The translations under genes and the position numbers were made by a program. From Allorhizobium borbori (GTDB lineage Bacteria > Pseudomonadota > Alphaproteobacteria > Rhizobiales > Rhizobiaceae), in the NCBI RefSeq assembly GCF_014196535.1, contig NZ_JACIDU010000022.1, positions 1 to 45,981 of the forward strand: a stretch of DNA of 45,981 nucleotides, written 5' to 3'. This document shows, in pieces, positions 14,961-22,834 of the stretch (the stretch's first letter is position 1; every line of letters starts with the position of its first letter). Below the pieces are notes generated by a model. It did not search any database, was not told where the DNA came from, and saw nothing but the letters and a program-made list of their open reading frames with translations.

Positions 14961-16660
14961 TTGAAATACCTTTCAGCCAGCTCGGGATTGTTCATGAGCT
15001 CGTCGGGCTTGCCGACAGCCATGGTGCGTCCCTCGTCCAGGAAGAAAACCTCGTCGCAGAGTTCCTTGATGACATCGAGATTGTGCTCGATGATGCAGAC
15101 GGCCTTGCCGTGTTCCGCGAGTTTGCGGATCACCGGGAAGATGTCGTGCAGCGTGGTCTGGTCGAGACCTGACATCGGCTCGTCAAACAGCAGGACTTCC
15201 GCACCCGTCGCCAGAAGGCGGGCCACGACCAGCAGTTTCTCTTCCGCGTAGGAAAGATCGGCAGCCGTCTCATAGGCCCGGTCGTGAAGTTCGACAAATC
15301 GCAGGATATGCATGGCCTTGCGCATAGCCTCCTGCTCCCGGCGGCGAACGGCCATGGGGGTCAGGAACAGCCGCCAGATGCTGCGCACCTTCTGGCCTGG
15401 CAAGGCGACCATCACATTTTCCAGCACCGTCATATTGGTGAACAACCGAAGATCCTGGAAGGAGCGCGCCACACCGGCATCGACCAGTTCATGCGGCTTC
15501 TTGCGGGCAATATCCTTGCCATGCAGCAGGATCTGGCCGGAAGTCGGCTTGAGAAAGCCCGTCAGCAGGTTGAAGGCGGTGGTCTTGCCAGCACCGTTCG
15601 GGCCGAGCAATCCGGTAATGCGGCCCTTCTTCAGCGAGATCGAAAAGTCGGATACCGCCACGACGCCCCCGAAGCGCTTGCCGAGATTGCGGCCTTCAAG
15701 CACAATCTCATCTCGCTTGCCGCCTTCCGATGAAAGCAGTGCTTCGTCATCGGTCCTGTCATCGCCACCATCCGGAGAAACCCACATCGCCTTACGGCCT
15801 CGCGGTTCGGGAAGAAGGCCTTGCGGAGCGAAAACCAGAACCGCCATCAACACGCACCCGTAAAGAACCAGACGAATCTTGTCGGCGATGTCCACCGGCA
15901 GCGGCAGGAACTTGAGCAGTTCCGGCAGAATGATGAGGATGGCTGCCCCCAGCACGGAGCCGCGCAAATTGCCCACACCACCCAGAATGACCATGGCGAG
16001 AATGTAGATGGTTTCGTTGATGGAAAAGCTTTCGGCGCTGACATAGCTGAAATACTGCGCAAACAGCGAGCCTGCCACGGCGGCAAGACCGGCCGAGATG
16101 GCGAAAACCGCAACCTTCATGAACAGGATGTCGAGACCCACGGCCTGGGCGGCGGATTCATTGTCACGCATGGCGCGCAGCGCCCGGCCGAAGGGCGAGC
16201 GGATGAGAACCCGCGCGATGCAGTAACACAGCACGAGAGCGATGAACGCGACCATCATGAAGCGGAACGGCGTATCGATGACGAGATTGCCGAAATGGTA
16301 AGGCGGAATGCCGCCGATGCCGTCAGTGCCGCCCGTCAGTGATTTCCAGTTCAGGATGACCTGAAGAACGATGATCTGCAGCGCCAGCGACACGATCACG
16401 AGATAGTGCCCGTTCACGCGCAAGGCGGGCAATGCGATGATCGTGCTCAAGAGCATCGCAAACAGCACCGAACCGAGGAGCGGCAGCGGGAAGGCAAGCC
16501 CGAGCTTGGTGGTCAGGATCGCGGTCGTATAGGCACCGATCGCATAGAGCGCAGCATGGGACAGTGCAAACAGCCCGGCAAACCCGATGAGAAGATTGAA
16601 AGAGGTCGCGAGGATGGCGTAAAGGCAAAACAGCACGCCGATATGATAAAGAAAGTCCAT
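14957..16660 (-). CDS. Fused ABC transporter permease and ATP-binding protein (LivM-LivG)
   Basis: A 567-residue fusion. Residues 1-285 form a LivM permease with about eight to nine hydrophobic helices and the EAA-like loop RSPFGRALRAMRDNE. Residues 286-316 are a charged linker. Residues 317-567 are a LivG ATPase with Walker A GPNGAGKTT (353-361), Q-loop ARSFQDLRLFTNMTVLENV, Walker B VLLFDEPMSGLD, and IIEHN. The signature is LSYAEEK (469-475), where LivG normally has LSYGEQ; the Gly-to-Ala change in the C-loop is unusual. GGGAGGACACCAA precedes the ATG at 16658-16660. It works with LivH, LivF and the binding protein. Separate LivM and LivG chains are the usual arrangement, although fusions are known. 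Confidence 0.92.
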   Translation of the reverse strand: MDFLYHIGVLFCLYAILATSFNLLIGFAGLFALSHAALYAIGAYTTAILTTKLGLAFPLPLLGSVLFAMLLSTIIALPALRVNGHYLVIVSLALQIIVLQVILNWKSLTGGTDGIGGIPPYHFGNLVIDTPFRFMMVAFIALVLCYCIARVLIRSPFGRALRAMRDNESAAQAVGLDILFMKVAVFAISAGLAAVAGSLFAQYFSYVSAESFSINETIYILAMVILGGVGNLRGSVLGAAILIILPELLKFLPLPVDIADKIRLVLYGCVLMAVLVFAPQGLLPEPRGRKAMWVSPDGGDDRTDDEALLSSEGGKRDEIVLEGRNLGKRFGGVVAVSDFSISLKKGRITGLLGPNGAGKTTAFNLLTGFLKPTSGQILLHGKDIARKKPHELVDAGVARSFQDLRLFTNMTVLENVMVALPGQKVRSIWRLFLTPMAVRRREQEAMRKAMHILRFVELHDRAYETAADLSYAEEKLLVVARLLATGAEVLLFDEPMSGLDQTTLHDIFPVIRKLAEHGKAVCIIEHNLDVIKELCDEVFFLDEGRTMAVGKPDELMNNPELAERYFK

Positions 16661-16672
16661 TTGGTGTCCTCC

Positions 16673-17539
16673 CTACCTGCGCGCGAGACTGAAAAGGCCG
16701 TGCGGGCGCAGAAGGATCATCAAGAAGAGCACGATGAAGGCGATGGAGCTCTGCCATTCGGTCGATATTTTCCACAGACCGAGGCTTTCAACGAGGCCGA
16801 GCAGGAAACCGCCTGCAATAGCACCGCGCAGCGAGCCGACACCGCCGACGATCACGGCGACAAAGCCCATGAAGACGGCGGTAAAGCCCATATGCGTGCT
16901 GGCGCCATCCTTGAGGGTGACCAACAAGGCAGCAATGGCGGACAGAGCCGAACCCAGGGCAAAGACGAGGATCGAAACCCGCGCGGTATCGATACCGATG
17001 ACGCGCGCCATTTCCGGATCGTCGGTCATGGCCATGATGGCTTTGCCGTAACGTGTGTAATTCACGAACAGATATAGCAGCACGCAGACGAGCAGGAAGC
17101 TGACGACCTGCCAGACATGGATCGACGTAAAGAACGCCGGTCCAAGAAAATGGATGCTCGTCTCCGCATCAATGGTGCGCGCACCGGTCCCGAAAATGAT
17201 CCCGACCAAGTTTTCGAGGACGATCGTCAGGCCGAGCGAAGCGATCAGCGGAATGAGAGGGCTGACGCCTCTGCGCTCCAGCGGTTGATAAAGGCCGACA
17301 TAGGAGGCAACGCCAAGCCCCATCGCAACAACGACACCCGCCGCAAGCCCAAGAAAGATCGGTGCGCCCATATAGCCGGACACAAACCAGGCTACGTAAG
17401 CACCGAAAGTGAAAATTGAACCGAAGGCGAAATGCACGATCCGCGTCGTCGCAAAGATCAGCCCGAAGCCCAGCCCGAGAAGTGCGTAATGGCTGCCGTT
17501 CACGATGCCATTCAGCAATAGCTGTATCACAAGGTCCAT
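16673..17539 (-). CDS. livH: Branched-chain-amino-acid-type ABC transporter permease LivH
   Basis: A 288-residue integral membrane protein starting MDLVIQLLLNGIVNGSHYALLGLG, with the LivH hallmark GLIFATTRIVHFAFGSIFTFGAY, about eight transmembrane helices and the cytoplasmic loop TRYGKAIMAMTDDPEMARVIGID that contacts the ATPase. The ATG at 17537-17539 has AGAGGGTCG upstream; the frame is open to 17629, but that part reads through the intergenic hairpin. It pairs with the LivM half of the adjacent fusion to form the substrate channel. Twelve bases separate it from that gene. Confidence 0.93.
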   Translation of the reverse strand: MDLVIQLLLNGIVNGSHYALLGLGFGLIFATTRIVHFAFGSIFTFGAYVAWFVSGYMGAPIFLGLAAGVVVAMGLGVASYVGLYQPLERRGVSPLIPLIASLGLTIVLENLVGIIFGTGARTIDAETSIHFLGPAFFTSIHVWQVVSFLLVCVLLYLFVNYTRYGKAIMAMTDDPEMARVIGIDTARVSILVFALGSALSAIAALLVTLKDGASTHMGFTAVFMGFVAVIVGGVGSLRGAIAGGFLLGLVESLGLWKISTEWQSSIAFIVLFLMILLRPHGLFSLARR

Positions 17540-17577
17540 GATCGACCCTCTACTTGATGTCAGGAATGGATGTGGAG

Positions 17578-17598
17578 GGGGGCGGACAGACCGCCCCC
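17578..17598 (-). terminator. Intercistronic hairpin between the binding-protein gene and livH
   Basis: A perfect 8-bp stem, GGGGGCGG (17578-17585) and CCGCCCCC (17591-17598), with a 5-nt loop lies between the binding-protein stop (17626) and the livH start (17539). No T-run follows on the minus strand. Such hairpins commonly stabilise or attenuate ABC operon messages so that the binding protein is made in excess. Confidence 0.55.
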
Positions 17599-17625
17599 GG
17601 GGCTCAAGCCCGGCCGCAAGGCCTT

Positions 17626-18783
17626 TCAATCGAGGCTGACATACTGAACGAACTTGCCCTTGCCCTCTTCAACCTTGAAGATGGCGACGCGCTTCTTGGC
17701 AACGCCGTTGGACTGATAGGTCATCGAGCCACCATAAACGCTGTCAAAGACCGGGTTTTCGCGAATGGCCGAGATCAGCTTGCGGCCGTCCCAGTAATCA
17801 CCGCCCTTTGCGCGGGCACGGCGGATTGCTTCTGCGAGAACATAGACGTTCTCGTAGTAGTTGGCGGCGTAGAATTCCGGGTCTTCGCCATAACGCGCCT
17901 TATAGGCGGCGGCAAAATCCCGCGACCATGGATACTCGTCCGACGGGGTGAAGTAGTCGGAGGCATATTCGAAACCTTCGACCTGGCTGCCGGCGATTTC
18001 CTTGATGTCACCGGTATACTCGATACCGATCAGCGGTGCCTTCACGCCAAATTCACGCAGCTTCTTGATGGCCAGACCCGATTCCGGGCTGAACAGCCAC
18101 AAGCCGACCCAGCTCGGATTGGAAACGCGAACCTTGGCCACCTGCGTATCGATGTTCGATGCACCCAGTTCGACGAACTCGGTCGCCACAACCTTGTGTC
18201 CGGCCTTTTCCCAGTAAGGCTGGGCCGAGGCGGCGACACTTTCGCCTGCATCGTTCTTCCAGACCATCTGGGCCATGTCGCCCAGACCGCGCGTTTCCGC
18301 CCACTTGACTGCGGCAAGCCCCAGATCAGAGGCCAGCGTGCGATTGTGGAACATGTTCTGCGAGGCCTTGAGCAGCGCTGCGCTGGTACCACCGCCGTTC
18401 AGCAGCAAAATCCCCTTTTCGTCCGCAATCGGCGCAATCGCCAGCGTCGGCGGCGAAAAGGAGGTCAGGACAGCCTGAACCTTGTGAATGCTGATCAGCC
18501 GATTCATGGCGGAAACGCCTTCCTTGGCGACACCGCTCTTGTGATCTTCGATGATCGCCTCCAGCGGAATGCCATCGACCCCACCCTTGGCGTTGATCTC
18601 GTCAACGGCCAACTGAATGGCGCGGCTCATGACCTTGCCATACCAGTCCGCCTTGCCACTCATGGCCAGAATGGCCCCGAATTTATAGCTGGCTGGGTCG
18701 TTGGGCTTTTCCTGCGCCGAAGCGCCTCCGGCGAATGCAAGCAGACCTGCCGCCATCACCGATGCAATGATTTTCCTCACCAT
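17626..18783 (-). CDS. Liv-type ABC transporter substrate-binding protein
   Basis: A 385-residue periplasmic binding protein. A Sec signal peptide is visible (VRKIIASVMAAGLLAFAGGASA, likely cut after residue 23). The mature part has the type I fold seen in Leu/Ile/Val-binding relatives (FGAILAMSGKADWYGKVMSRAIQLAVDEINAKGG). The ATG at 18781-18783 follows GGGAGGAGGAAG; an upstream ATG at 18819 has no ribosome site. It heads the liv operon and has its own promoter with operator B overlapping the start point. The ligand is unknown. Shared regulation with CoA-transferases and beta-oxidation enzymes points to a carboxylic acid, possibly aromatic or alicyclic, and not an amino acid. Confidence 0.9.
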   Translation of the reverse strand: MVRKIIASVMAAGLLAFAGGASAQEKPNDPASYKFGAILAMSGKADWYGKVMSRAIQLAVDEINAKGGVDGIPLEAIIEDHKSGVAKEGVSAMNRLISIHKVQAVLTSFSPPTLAIAPIADEKGILLLNGGGTSAALLKASQNMFHNRTLASDLGLAAVKWAETRGLGDMAQMVWKNDAGESVAASAQPYWEKAGHKVVATEFVELGASNIDTQVAKVRVSNPSWVGLWLFSPESGLAIKKLREFGVKAPLIGIEYTGDIKEIAGSQVEGFEYASDYFTPSDEYPWSRDFAAAYKARYGEDPEFYAANYYENVYVLAEAIRRARAKGGDYWDGRKLISAIRENPVFDSVYGGSMTYQSNGVAKKRVAIFKVEEGKGKFVQYVSLD

Positions 18784-18821
18784 CTTCCTCCTCCCTGAAG
18801 AAGCGTATGTTGTCTCCACAA

Positions 18822-18846
18822 TGTCCGCAATACGAACATTTGTTCG
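18822..18846 (-). promoter_or_regulatory. IclR-type operator B, liv operon promoter
   Basis: Half-sites TGTCCG (18822-18827), CGAACA (18833-18838) and TGTTCG (18841-18846) have 5- and 2-bp spacers. The first spacer, CAATA, is identical to that of operators A and C. It starts 6 bp past the -10 hexamer and ends 38 bp before the binding-protein start codon. Confidence 0.8.
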
Positions 18847-19041
18847 ATAAACAGCATAGACGATGTTTTGAGGCCGTCAAGCGCCCCTGCGTTCGCAAAC
18901 CTCTGACAACGTGCGGAGTCTCCGGTTATCGCATTGATATAAATAAGTATTAATTGCGCTCCGCAGCAAATCCCCCACCTGGAACGCCCTCGGCAACCCG
19001 TTTGCCAGCTTGACAACGCCAAATCACATCGCAATATTTGA

Positions 19042-19066
19042 TGGACATTTGTCCGTATTGCGAACA
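19042..19066 (+). promoter_or_regulatory. IclR-type operator C, CoA-transferase operon promoter
   Basis: Read on the minus strand, the half-sites are TGTTCG (19066-19061), CGGACA (19055-19050) and TGTCCA (19047-19042), with 5- and 2-bp spacers and the same CAATA first spacer. The site is thus turned relative to the others, matching the plus-strand gene it precedes. It begins 3 bp after a -10 AATATT and ends 61 bp before the start codon at 19128. Confidence 0.8.
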
Positions 19067-19127
19067 TTTTGCACCTAAAAGATGTTCGCGGCCCGGACTA
19101 CAAACGGCGTCTCTGGGAGGAGAGGGA

Positions 19128-19808
19128 ATGATTGACAAGACCATCGCAACGGTTGCCCAGGCATTGGAGGGGCTGGAACACGGCAACACGCTCCTGCTCG
19201 GCGGCTTCGGCGCCGTAGGGCAGGCGACGCACCTGATCGAGGGTGTTCTCGAAACGGGCGCGCGCGATCTCACGGTTGTCGCCAACAATGCCGGATATGG
19301 CCAAGTCGGTCTGGCGCGGCTGCTGCGTGAGGGGCGCGTTCGAAAGCTGATCTGCAGCTATCCCCGCATTCCCGGCTCCACGATCTTTGAGGAACTCTAC
19401 CGCGAGGGCAAGCTGGAGCTGGAGCTTGTGCCGCAGGGCACGCTGGCGGAGCGGATGCGCGCCGCTGGTGCGGGCATTCCCGCCTTCTTCACCCCGACAG
19501 GATTCGGCACCCGGTTGGCAGATGGCAAGGAAGTCCGCGATTATAACGGGCGCGAATGTGTACTGGAAACCGCGCTTTACGGCGACGTCGCCCTCATCGA
19601 GGCATGGGAGGCTGATCGCTGGGGTAACCTGACCTACAAGGCGTCCGGCAGAAACTTCAACCCGGTTTGCGCCATGGCTGCCAAGCTGACGATCGCGCAG
19701 GCGCAACATCTCCTGCCGCTCGGCGACATGGACCCGGAACGGGTCGTCACGCCCGGAATTTTCGTCAACCGTGTCGTCCACATCCCCTACGGTTCCCCTA
19801 CTGCTTGA
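19128..19808 (+). CDS. CoA-transferase subunit A (3-oxoadipate / 3-oxoacid type)
   Basis: A 226-residue family I CoA-transferase alpha subunit. It starts MIDKTIATVAQALEGLEHGNTLLLGGFG and carries LTVVANNAGYGQVGLARLL, ELELVPQGTLAERMRAAGAGIPAF and DRWGNLTYKASGRNFNP, closely resembling PcaI and ScoA proteins. GGGAGGAGAGGGA precedes the ATG at 19128; the frame opening at 19038 would run through the operator. It forms a complex with the subunit encoded 10 bp downstream. The pair would move CoA from succinyl-CoA to a 3-oxo acid. Whether that acid is 3-oxoadipate cannot be shown, but the PcaF-like thiolase and PcaR-like regulator nearby favour a related compound. Confidence 0.88.
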   Translation: MIDKTIATVAQALEGLEHGNTLLLGGFGAVGQATHLIEGVLETGARDLTVVANNAGYGQVGLARLLREGRVRKLICSYPRIPGSTIFEELYREGKLELELVPQGTLAERMRAAGAGIPAFFTPTGFGTRLADGKEVRDYNGRECVLETALYGDVALIEAWEADRWGNLTYKASGRNFNPVCAMAAKLTIAQAQHLLPLGDMDPERVVTPGIFVNRVVHIPYGSPTA

Positions 19809-19818
19809 GGTTTCTCAT

Positions 19819-20472
19819 ATGAACAATTCATGGACAGCCCGCACCCGCGACCAGATCGCGGCCCGTATCGCCCGCGATATTCCCGAGGGCTGGTACGTCA
19901 ACCTTGGTATCGGCGTGCCGACGCTGGTCGCCAACCATGTGCCCAATGATATCGAGGTCGTCTTTCACGCTGAAAACGGCATCCTCGGCATCGGCCCTGC
20001 CGCCACGCCAGAAACACTGGACCCCTGGCTCATCAATGCCGGCAAACAGCATGTGACGCTCAACCCCGGCGGAAGCTATTTCCACCACGCTGACAGCTTC
20101 GCAATGATACGGGGACGACATCTCGACCTCTGCGTGCTTGGCGCCTATGAGGTGGCGGTGGGTGGCGACATCGCCAACTGGGCACGATCGGACAGCGACT
20201 TTGCGCCCGCTGTCGGTGGCGCGATGGATCTGGCTGTCGGTGCACGCCGGGTCTGGGTTGCGATGGAACACGTGACGAAAACCGGTGCGCCGCGTCTGGT
20301 CGAGCGATGCTCCTACCCACTGACAGCCCAACGCTCGGTCGGCCGCATCTATACCGATCTCGCAGTGCTTGACGTGCTGCCGCACGGGTTCCGCGTCATC
20401 GATATGGTCGAGGGTATGTCGCTGGCGGAATTGCAGAACCGCACCGCCGCGCCGCTCGAACTGGCGGCCTGA
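19819..20472 (+). CDS. CoA-transferase subunit B (3-oxoadipate / 3-oxoacid type)
   Basis: A 217-residue beta subunit of a family I CoA-transferase. The catalytic glutamate is Glu52 in the ENGILGIGP motif, the residue that forms the enzyme-CoA thioester. NLGIGVPTLVANHVP and GGAMDLAVGARRVWVAMEHVTKTGAPRLVERCSYPLT-type segments are also typical of PcaJ/ScoB. The start at ATG 19819 has TTGAGG upstream and follows the alpha-subunit stop by 10 bp. With the alpha subunit it would activate a 3-oxo acid with succinyl-CoA as donor in the cytosol. The product would be the substrate for thiolytic cleavage. Confidence 0.9.
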   Translation: MNNSWTARTRDQIAARIARDIPEGWYVNLGIGVPTLVANHVPNDIEVVFHAENGILGIGPAATPETLDPWLINAGKQHVTLNPGGSYFHHADSFAMIRGRHLDLCVLGAYEVAVGGDIANWARSDSDFAPAVGGAMDLAVGARRVWVAMEHVTKTGAPRLVERCSYPLTAQRSVGRIYTDLAVLDVLPHGFRVIDMVEGMSLAELQNRTAAPLELAA

Positions 20473-20542
20473 GCAGGCTTTCCAACAAATGTCGGCGACA
20501 TTTCCGGCCAACGGCCCGGCTCTTTCATTCCAGGGGAACACC

Positions 20543-21820
20543 ATGGACACATTCCAGGGGCTCAAGCGCCGTCACCCGGTGGCTACCCGGTCTATCCACG
20601 CGGATGACCTGCACATGCAGGACTGGGTCACTCCCGGCGCGATGGTCGCGTGGGGACAGGCTGGAGCGGAGCCGGTGACGCTGACGGCCGCGCTGATGCG
20701 CGACCGTCACGCCATAGGCGGCTTTCGGGCCGGTATAGGCCTGACACTATCCGAAGCAGCCTCACCTGCTTTTGGCGACGCCGTACGCTTTATCTCATAC
20801 TGTGCAAGCGCCAATAACAGGCGGCTGGCCAAAGCGGGCATGCTGGATATTCTGCCCGTGCCCTATTCGCAGTTCGCCAGTGCGCTCCAACCGGTCGATG
20901 TCCTTATGCTGCATTTACCGCCGGCCGATAAAAATGGCCGGCACAGCCTGGGGCTGGTGCAGGAATACCTGTTACCCCTGATAGGATCGGCCCGGATCAT
21001 CATCGCCGAAATCAACGACCAAATGCCGTATGTGTTCGGCGAAGCGTCCATCGCGACCGACGAAATCGACGCCATCATTTCCACGTCACGCCCTTTGCTG
21101 GAACTGCCGCCGATCGTACCCGGCCCCATTGAAAGGCAGGTGGCACACAATGTCGCCGGGCTGATCGAAGATGGTTCGACCTTGCAACTGGGGCTTGGGC
21201 AAATTCCCGAAGCCGTGCTCGACGCTCTCGTGCAGCATCGTAACCTTGGCGTCCATTCGGGCGTCATCGGCGATGGTGTTGCAACGCTCATGGAGACCGG
21301 CGTGATCAACAACGCCTGCAAACCGGTCAACACGGGAGTGACAGTCACAGGCTGGCTGCTCGGCAGCCGAAGGCTCTACGAATTTGCTCGCGAAAATCCC
21401 GCGATCCTGGTCTGCGGCACGCATTACACACACGACCCCGCCGTGTTGGCCAGCCAGAATAAACTCGCCGCCATCAACTCGGCGATCGAGGTTGATCTGA
21501 CCGGCCAGATCAATGCTGAAACCGTCGGCTCGTCCTATGTCGGCGGCGTTGGAGGCGCTGCGGATTTCATTCGTGGCGCCCATAGATCGCCGGGCGGCCT
21601 GCCGATCATCGCCCTGCCCTCGACGGTCGCCACATCCGGAAAGAGCAGGATCGTCGCTCGGCTTTCCGGCCCTGTGAGTACGCCGCGTAGCGAGGCCGGA
21701 CTGATCGTAACCGAGCACGGTGTCGCGGATCTTCGCGGACGCAGCCTTCACGAACGGCGAAAACTAATGCTGGCTATTGCCGCACCGGAACATCGTGAGC
21801 AGCTTGAACAGGAGAAATAG
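20543..21820 (+). CDS. Acetyl-CoA hydrolase / 4-hydroxybutyrate CoA-transferase family protein
   Basis: A 425-residue member of the acetyl-CoA hydrolase/transferase family (Cat1, AbfT, 4-hydroxybutyrate CoA-transferase relatives). It shows LQLGLGQIPEAVLDAL, LGVHSGVIGDGVATLMETGVI, the typical NSAIEVDLTGQINAE stretch, SYVGGVGGAADFIRGA and the C-terminal VTEHGVADLRGRSLHER. The start ATG at 20543 follows AGGGGAACACC. It is third in the CoA-transferase operon, 70 bp after the beta subunit. It probably transfers CoA from acetyl-CoA to the imported acid, or recovers CoA. Having a second CoA-transferase of a different family in one operon suggests that two different free acids are activated in the pathway. 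Confidence 0.87.
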   Translation: MDTFQGLKRRHPVATRSIHADDLHMQDWVTPGAMVAWGQAGAEPVTLTAALMRDRHAIGGFRAGIGLTLSEAASPAFGDAVRFISYCASANNRRLAKAGMLDILPVPYSQFASALQPVDVLMLHLPPADKNGRHSLGLVQEYLLPLIGSARIIIAEINDQMPYVFGEASIATDEIDAIISTSRPLLELPPIVPGPIERQVAHNVAGLIEDGSTLQLGLGQIPEAVLDALVQHRNLGVHSGVIGDGVATLMETGVINNACKPVNTGVTVTGWLLGSRRLYEFARENPAILVCGTHYTHDPAVLASQNKLAAINSAIEVDLTGQINAETVGSSYVGGVGGAADFIRGAHRSPGGLPIIALPSTVATSGKSRIVARLSGPVSTPRSEAGLIVTEHGVADLRGRSLHERRKLMLAIAAPEHREQLEQEK

Positions 21821-21925
21821 GCCGGCACCTTCCATATCCGGGCCATGCTTCTAAAACAGCTATATAAGTGATCCGACCTTCACCGGACATGCGTCCGTCA
21901 AGCTATGCCTCTCAGGAAACAAGAC

Positions 21926-22705
21926 ATGATCGAACTCAACGCCGATGTCGATCCGATTAGCGAGAAGCCGCCTTTACTTCTCCTGCACGGCATGATGTCC
22001 AGCCGGAATCATTGGCAACTCAACGAAGGATTGGCGCGTCATTTCAGGCGAATTCGGGTGGAGCTCCCCGGCCACGGCTTGTCGCCTGCAACGGATGAAC
22101 CACTCGACTACACCCCGGATGCGCTTGTCGCCGCACTCGATCATGTCAGGGCGCGGCTGGGGATTGATCGCTGGTATATTTGCGGCCAGAGTTTTGGTGC
22201 GGCACTCACCCTGCGCTACGCGCTGGACAGGCCCGAACACGTCATCGCCCAAGCCTTTTCCAATGCCAGTGCGGCCTTCAGAACCACACCGTCACCGGAA
22301 TGGCACATGGAAAATGACGCACGCATTGCCGACATGCAGCAACACGGACGCGAAGCCCTGCGGCGCTTTCGTTTCCATCCCGCTCACGCCCGGCGATTTC
22401 AGTCCGACATTCGGGAGCAACTGACGCATGATGCGGACAACGCCTCGTTGACCGGCATCGTCAATCTGTTCCGCTTCACGCTGCCAGACCTGTCAATCCG
22501 TTCGCGGTTCGGATCGACGCCAGTTCCGACCTTGCTTGTCAACGGCCGTTACGAACGCGCCTTCCAGCCCGTCCGAGAGTACGTTGCAGCAACACTGCCT
22601 TGCGCGAGGATCGCCGATCTCGATGGAGGTCACTCCATCAATGTCGAACAACCCGTTCTGTTTGATAAGGAGGTCAGCAGCTTTTTCATGCAATTCACCT
22701 GCTGA
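21926..22705 (+). CDS. Alpha/beta hydrolase
   Basis: A 259-residue alpha/beta-fold hydrolase. The oxyanion segment is LLLLHGMMSSRNHW, the nucleophile elbow is CGQSFGAA with Ser89, and the catalytic His is His236 in DGGHSINVEQP. The expected acidic residue after strand 6 is not a clear Asp; NGRYERAF offers a Glu instead. The ATG at 21926 has AGGAAACAAGAC before it; an ATG at 21905 lacks a ribosome site. It follows the CoA-hydrolase/transferase gene by 105 bp on the same strand. Enol-lactonase (PcaD-like), esterase or ring-opening C-C hydrolase are all possible in this context. Confidence 0.8.
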   Translation: MIELNADVDPISEKPPLLLLHGMMSSRNHWQLNEGLARHFRRIRVELPGHGLSPATDEPLDYTPDALVAALDHVRARLGIDRWYICGQSFGAALTLRYALDRPEHVIAQAFSNASAAFRTTPSPEWHMENDARIADMQQHGREALRRFRFHPAHARRFQSDIREQLTHDADNASLTGIVNLFRFTLPDLSIRSRFGSTPVPTLLVNGRYERAFQPVREYVAATLPCARIADLDGGHSINVEQPVLFDKEVSSFFMQFTC

Positions 22706-22834
22706 TCACTTTGAAGCACCTGCAATCTTGGGAATCATACGAAGAAAATCGGCCATCTGAAGGAAGAAACCGATGCGCACAAGCGTCGCCCGTTGGGTGG
22801 TGATCTGACGGGGTGAAAGACGGGATCGCTCGGG
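22706..22834. other. Gene-free gap at the end of the catabolic regulon
   Basis: These 129 bp separate the alpha/beta hydrolase from the inverted, truncated MFS gene. A short plus-strand frame (about 22742-22816) is open but resembles no family I recognise. No terminator-like hairpin with a T-run is visible. The gap marks the change from the ordered regulon to a rearranged stretch. Confidence 0.5.

Larger units (their letters stand above)
18784..19127. promoter_or_regulatory. Divergent promoter region between the binding-protein operon and the CoA-transferase operon
   Basis: This 344-bp gene-free stretch holds two promoters facing outward. For the minus-strand liv operon, -35 TTGACG (complement of 18875-18880) and -10 TATGCT (complement of 18853-18858) are 16 bp apart. 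For the plus-strand CoA-transferase operon, -35 TTGACA (19010-19015) and -10 AATATT (19033-19038) are 17 bp apart. Operators B and C lie immediately downstream of each -10, so both cover the likely start points. That layout suits a repressor released by an inducer. The AT-rich centre near 18935-18955 shows no further clear element. Confidence 0.75.

Noticed and set aside
17554-18798. Plus-strand open frame opposite the liv binding-protein gene
   Set aside because: It mirrors the real gene almost exactly, with no family resemblance and no start signals.
21884-21897. Possible fifth IclR operator (CGGACA-TG-CGTCCG) before the alpha/beta hydrolase
   Set aside because: Two half-sites with a 2-bp spacer are present, but the third half-site at the required position (CCGACC) does not match and no promoter hexamers are clear. 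It may be a weak site, but it is not counted.
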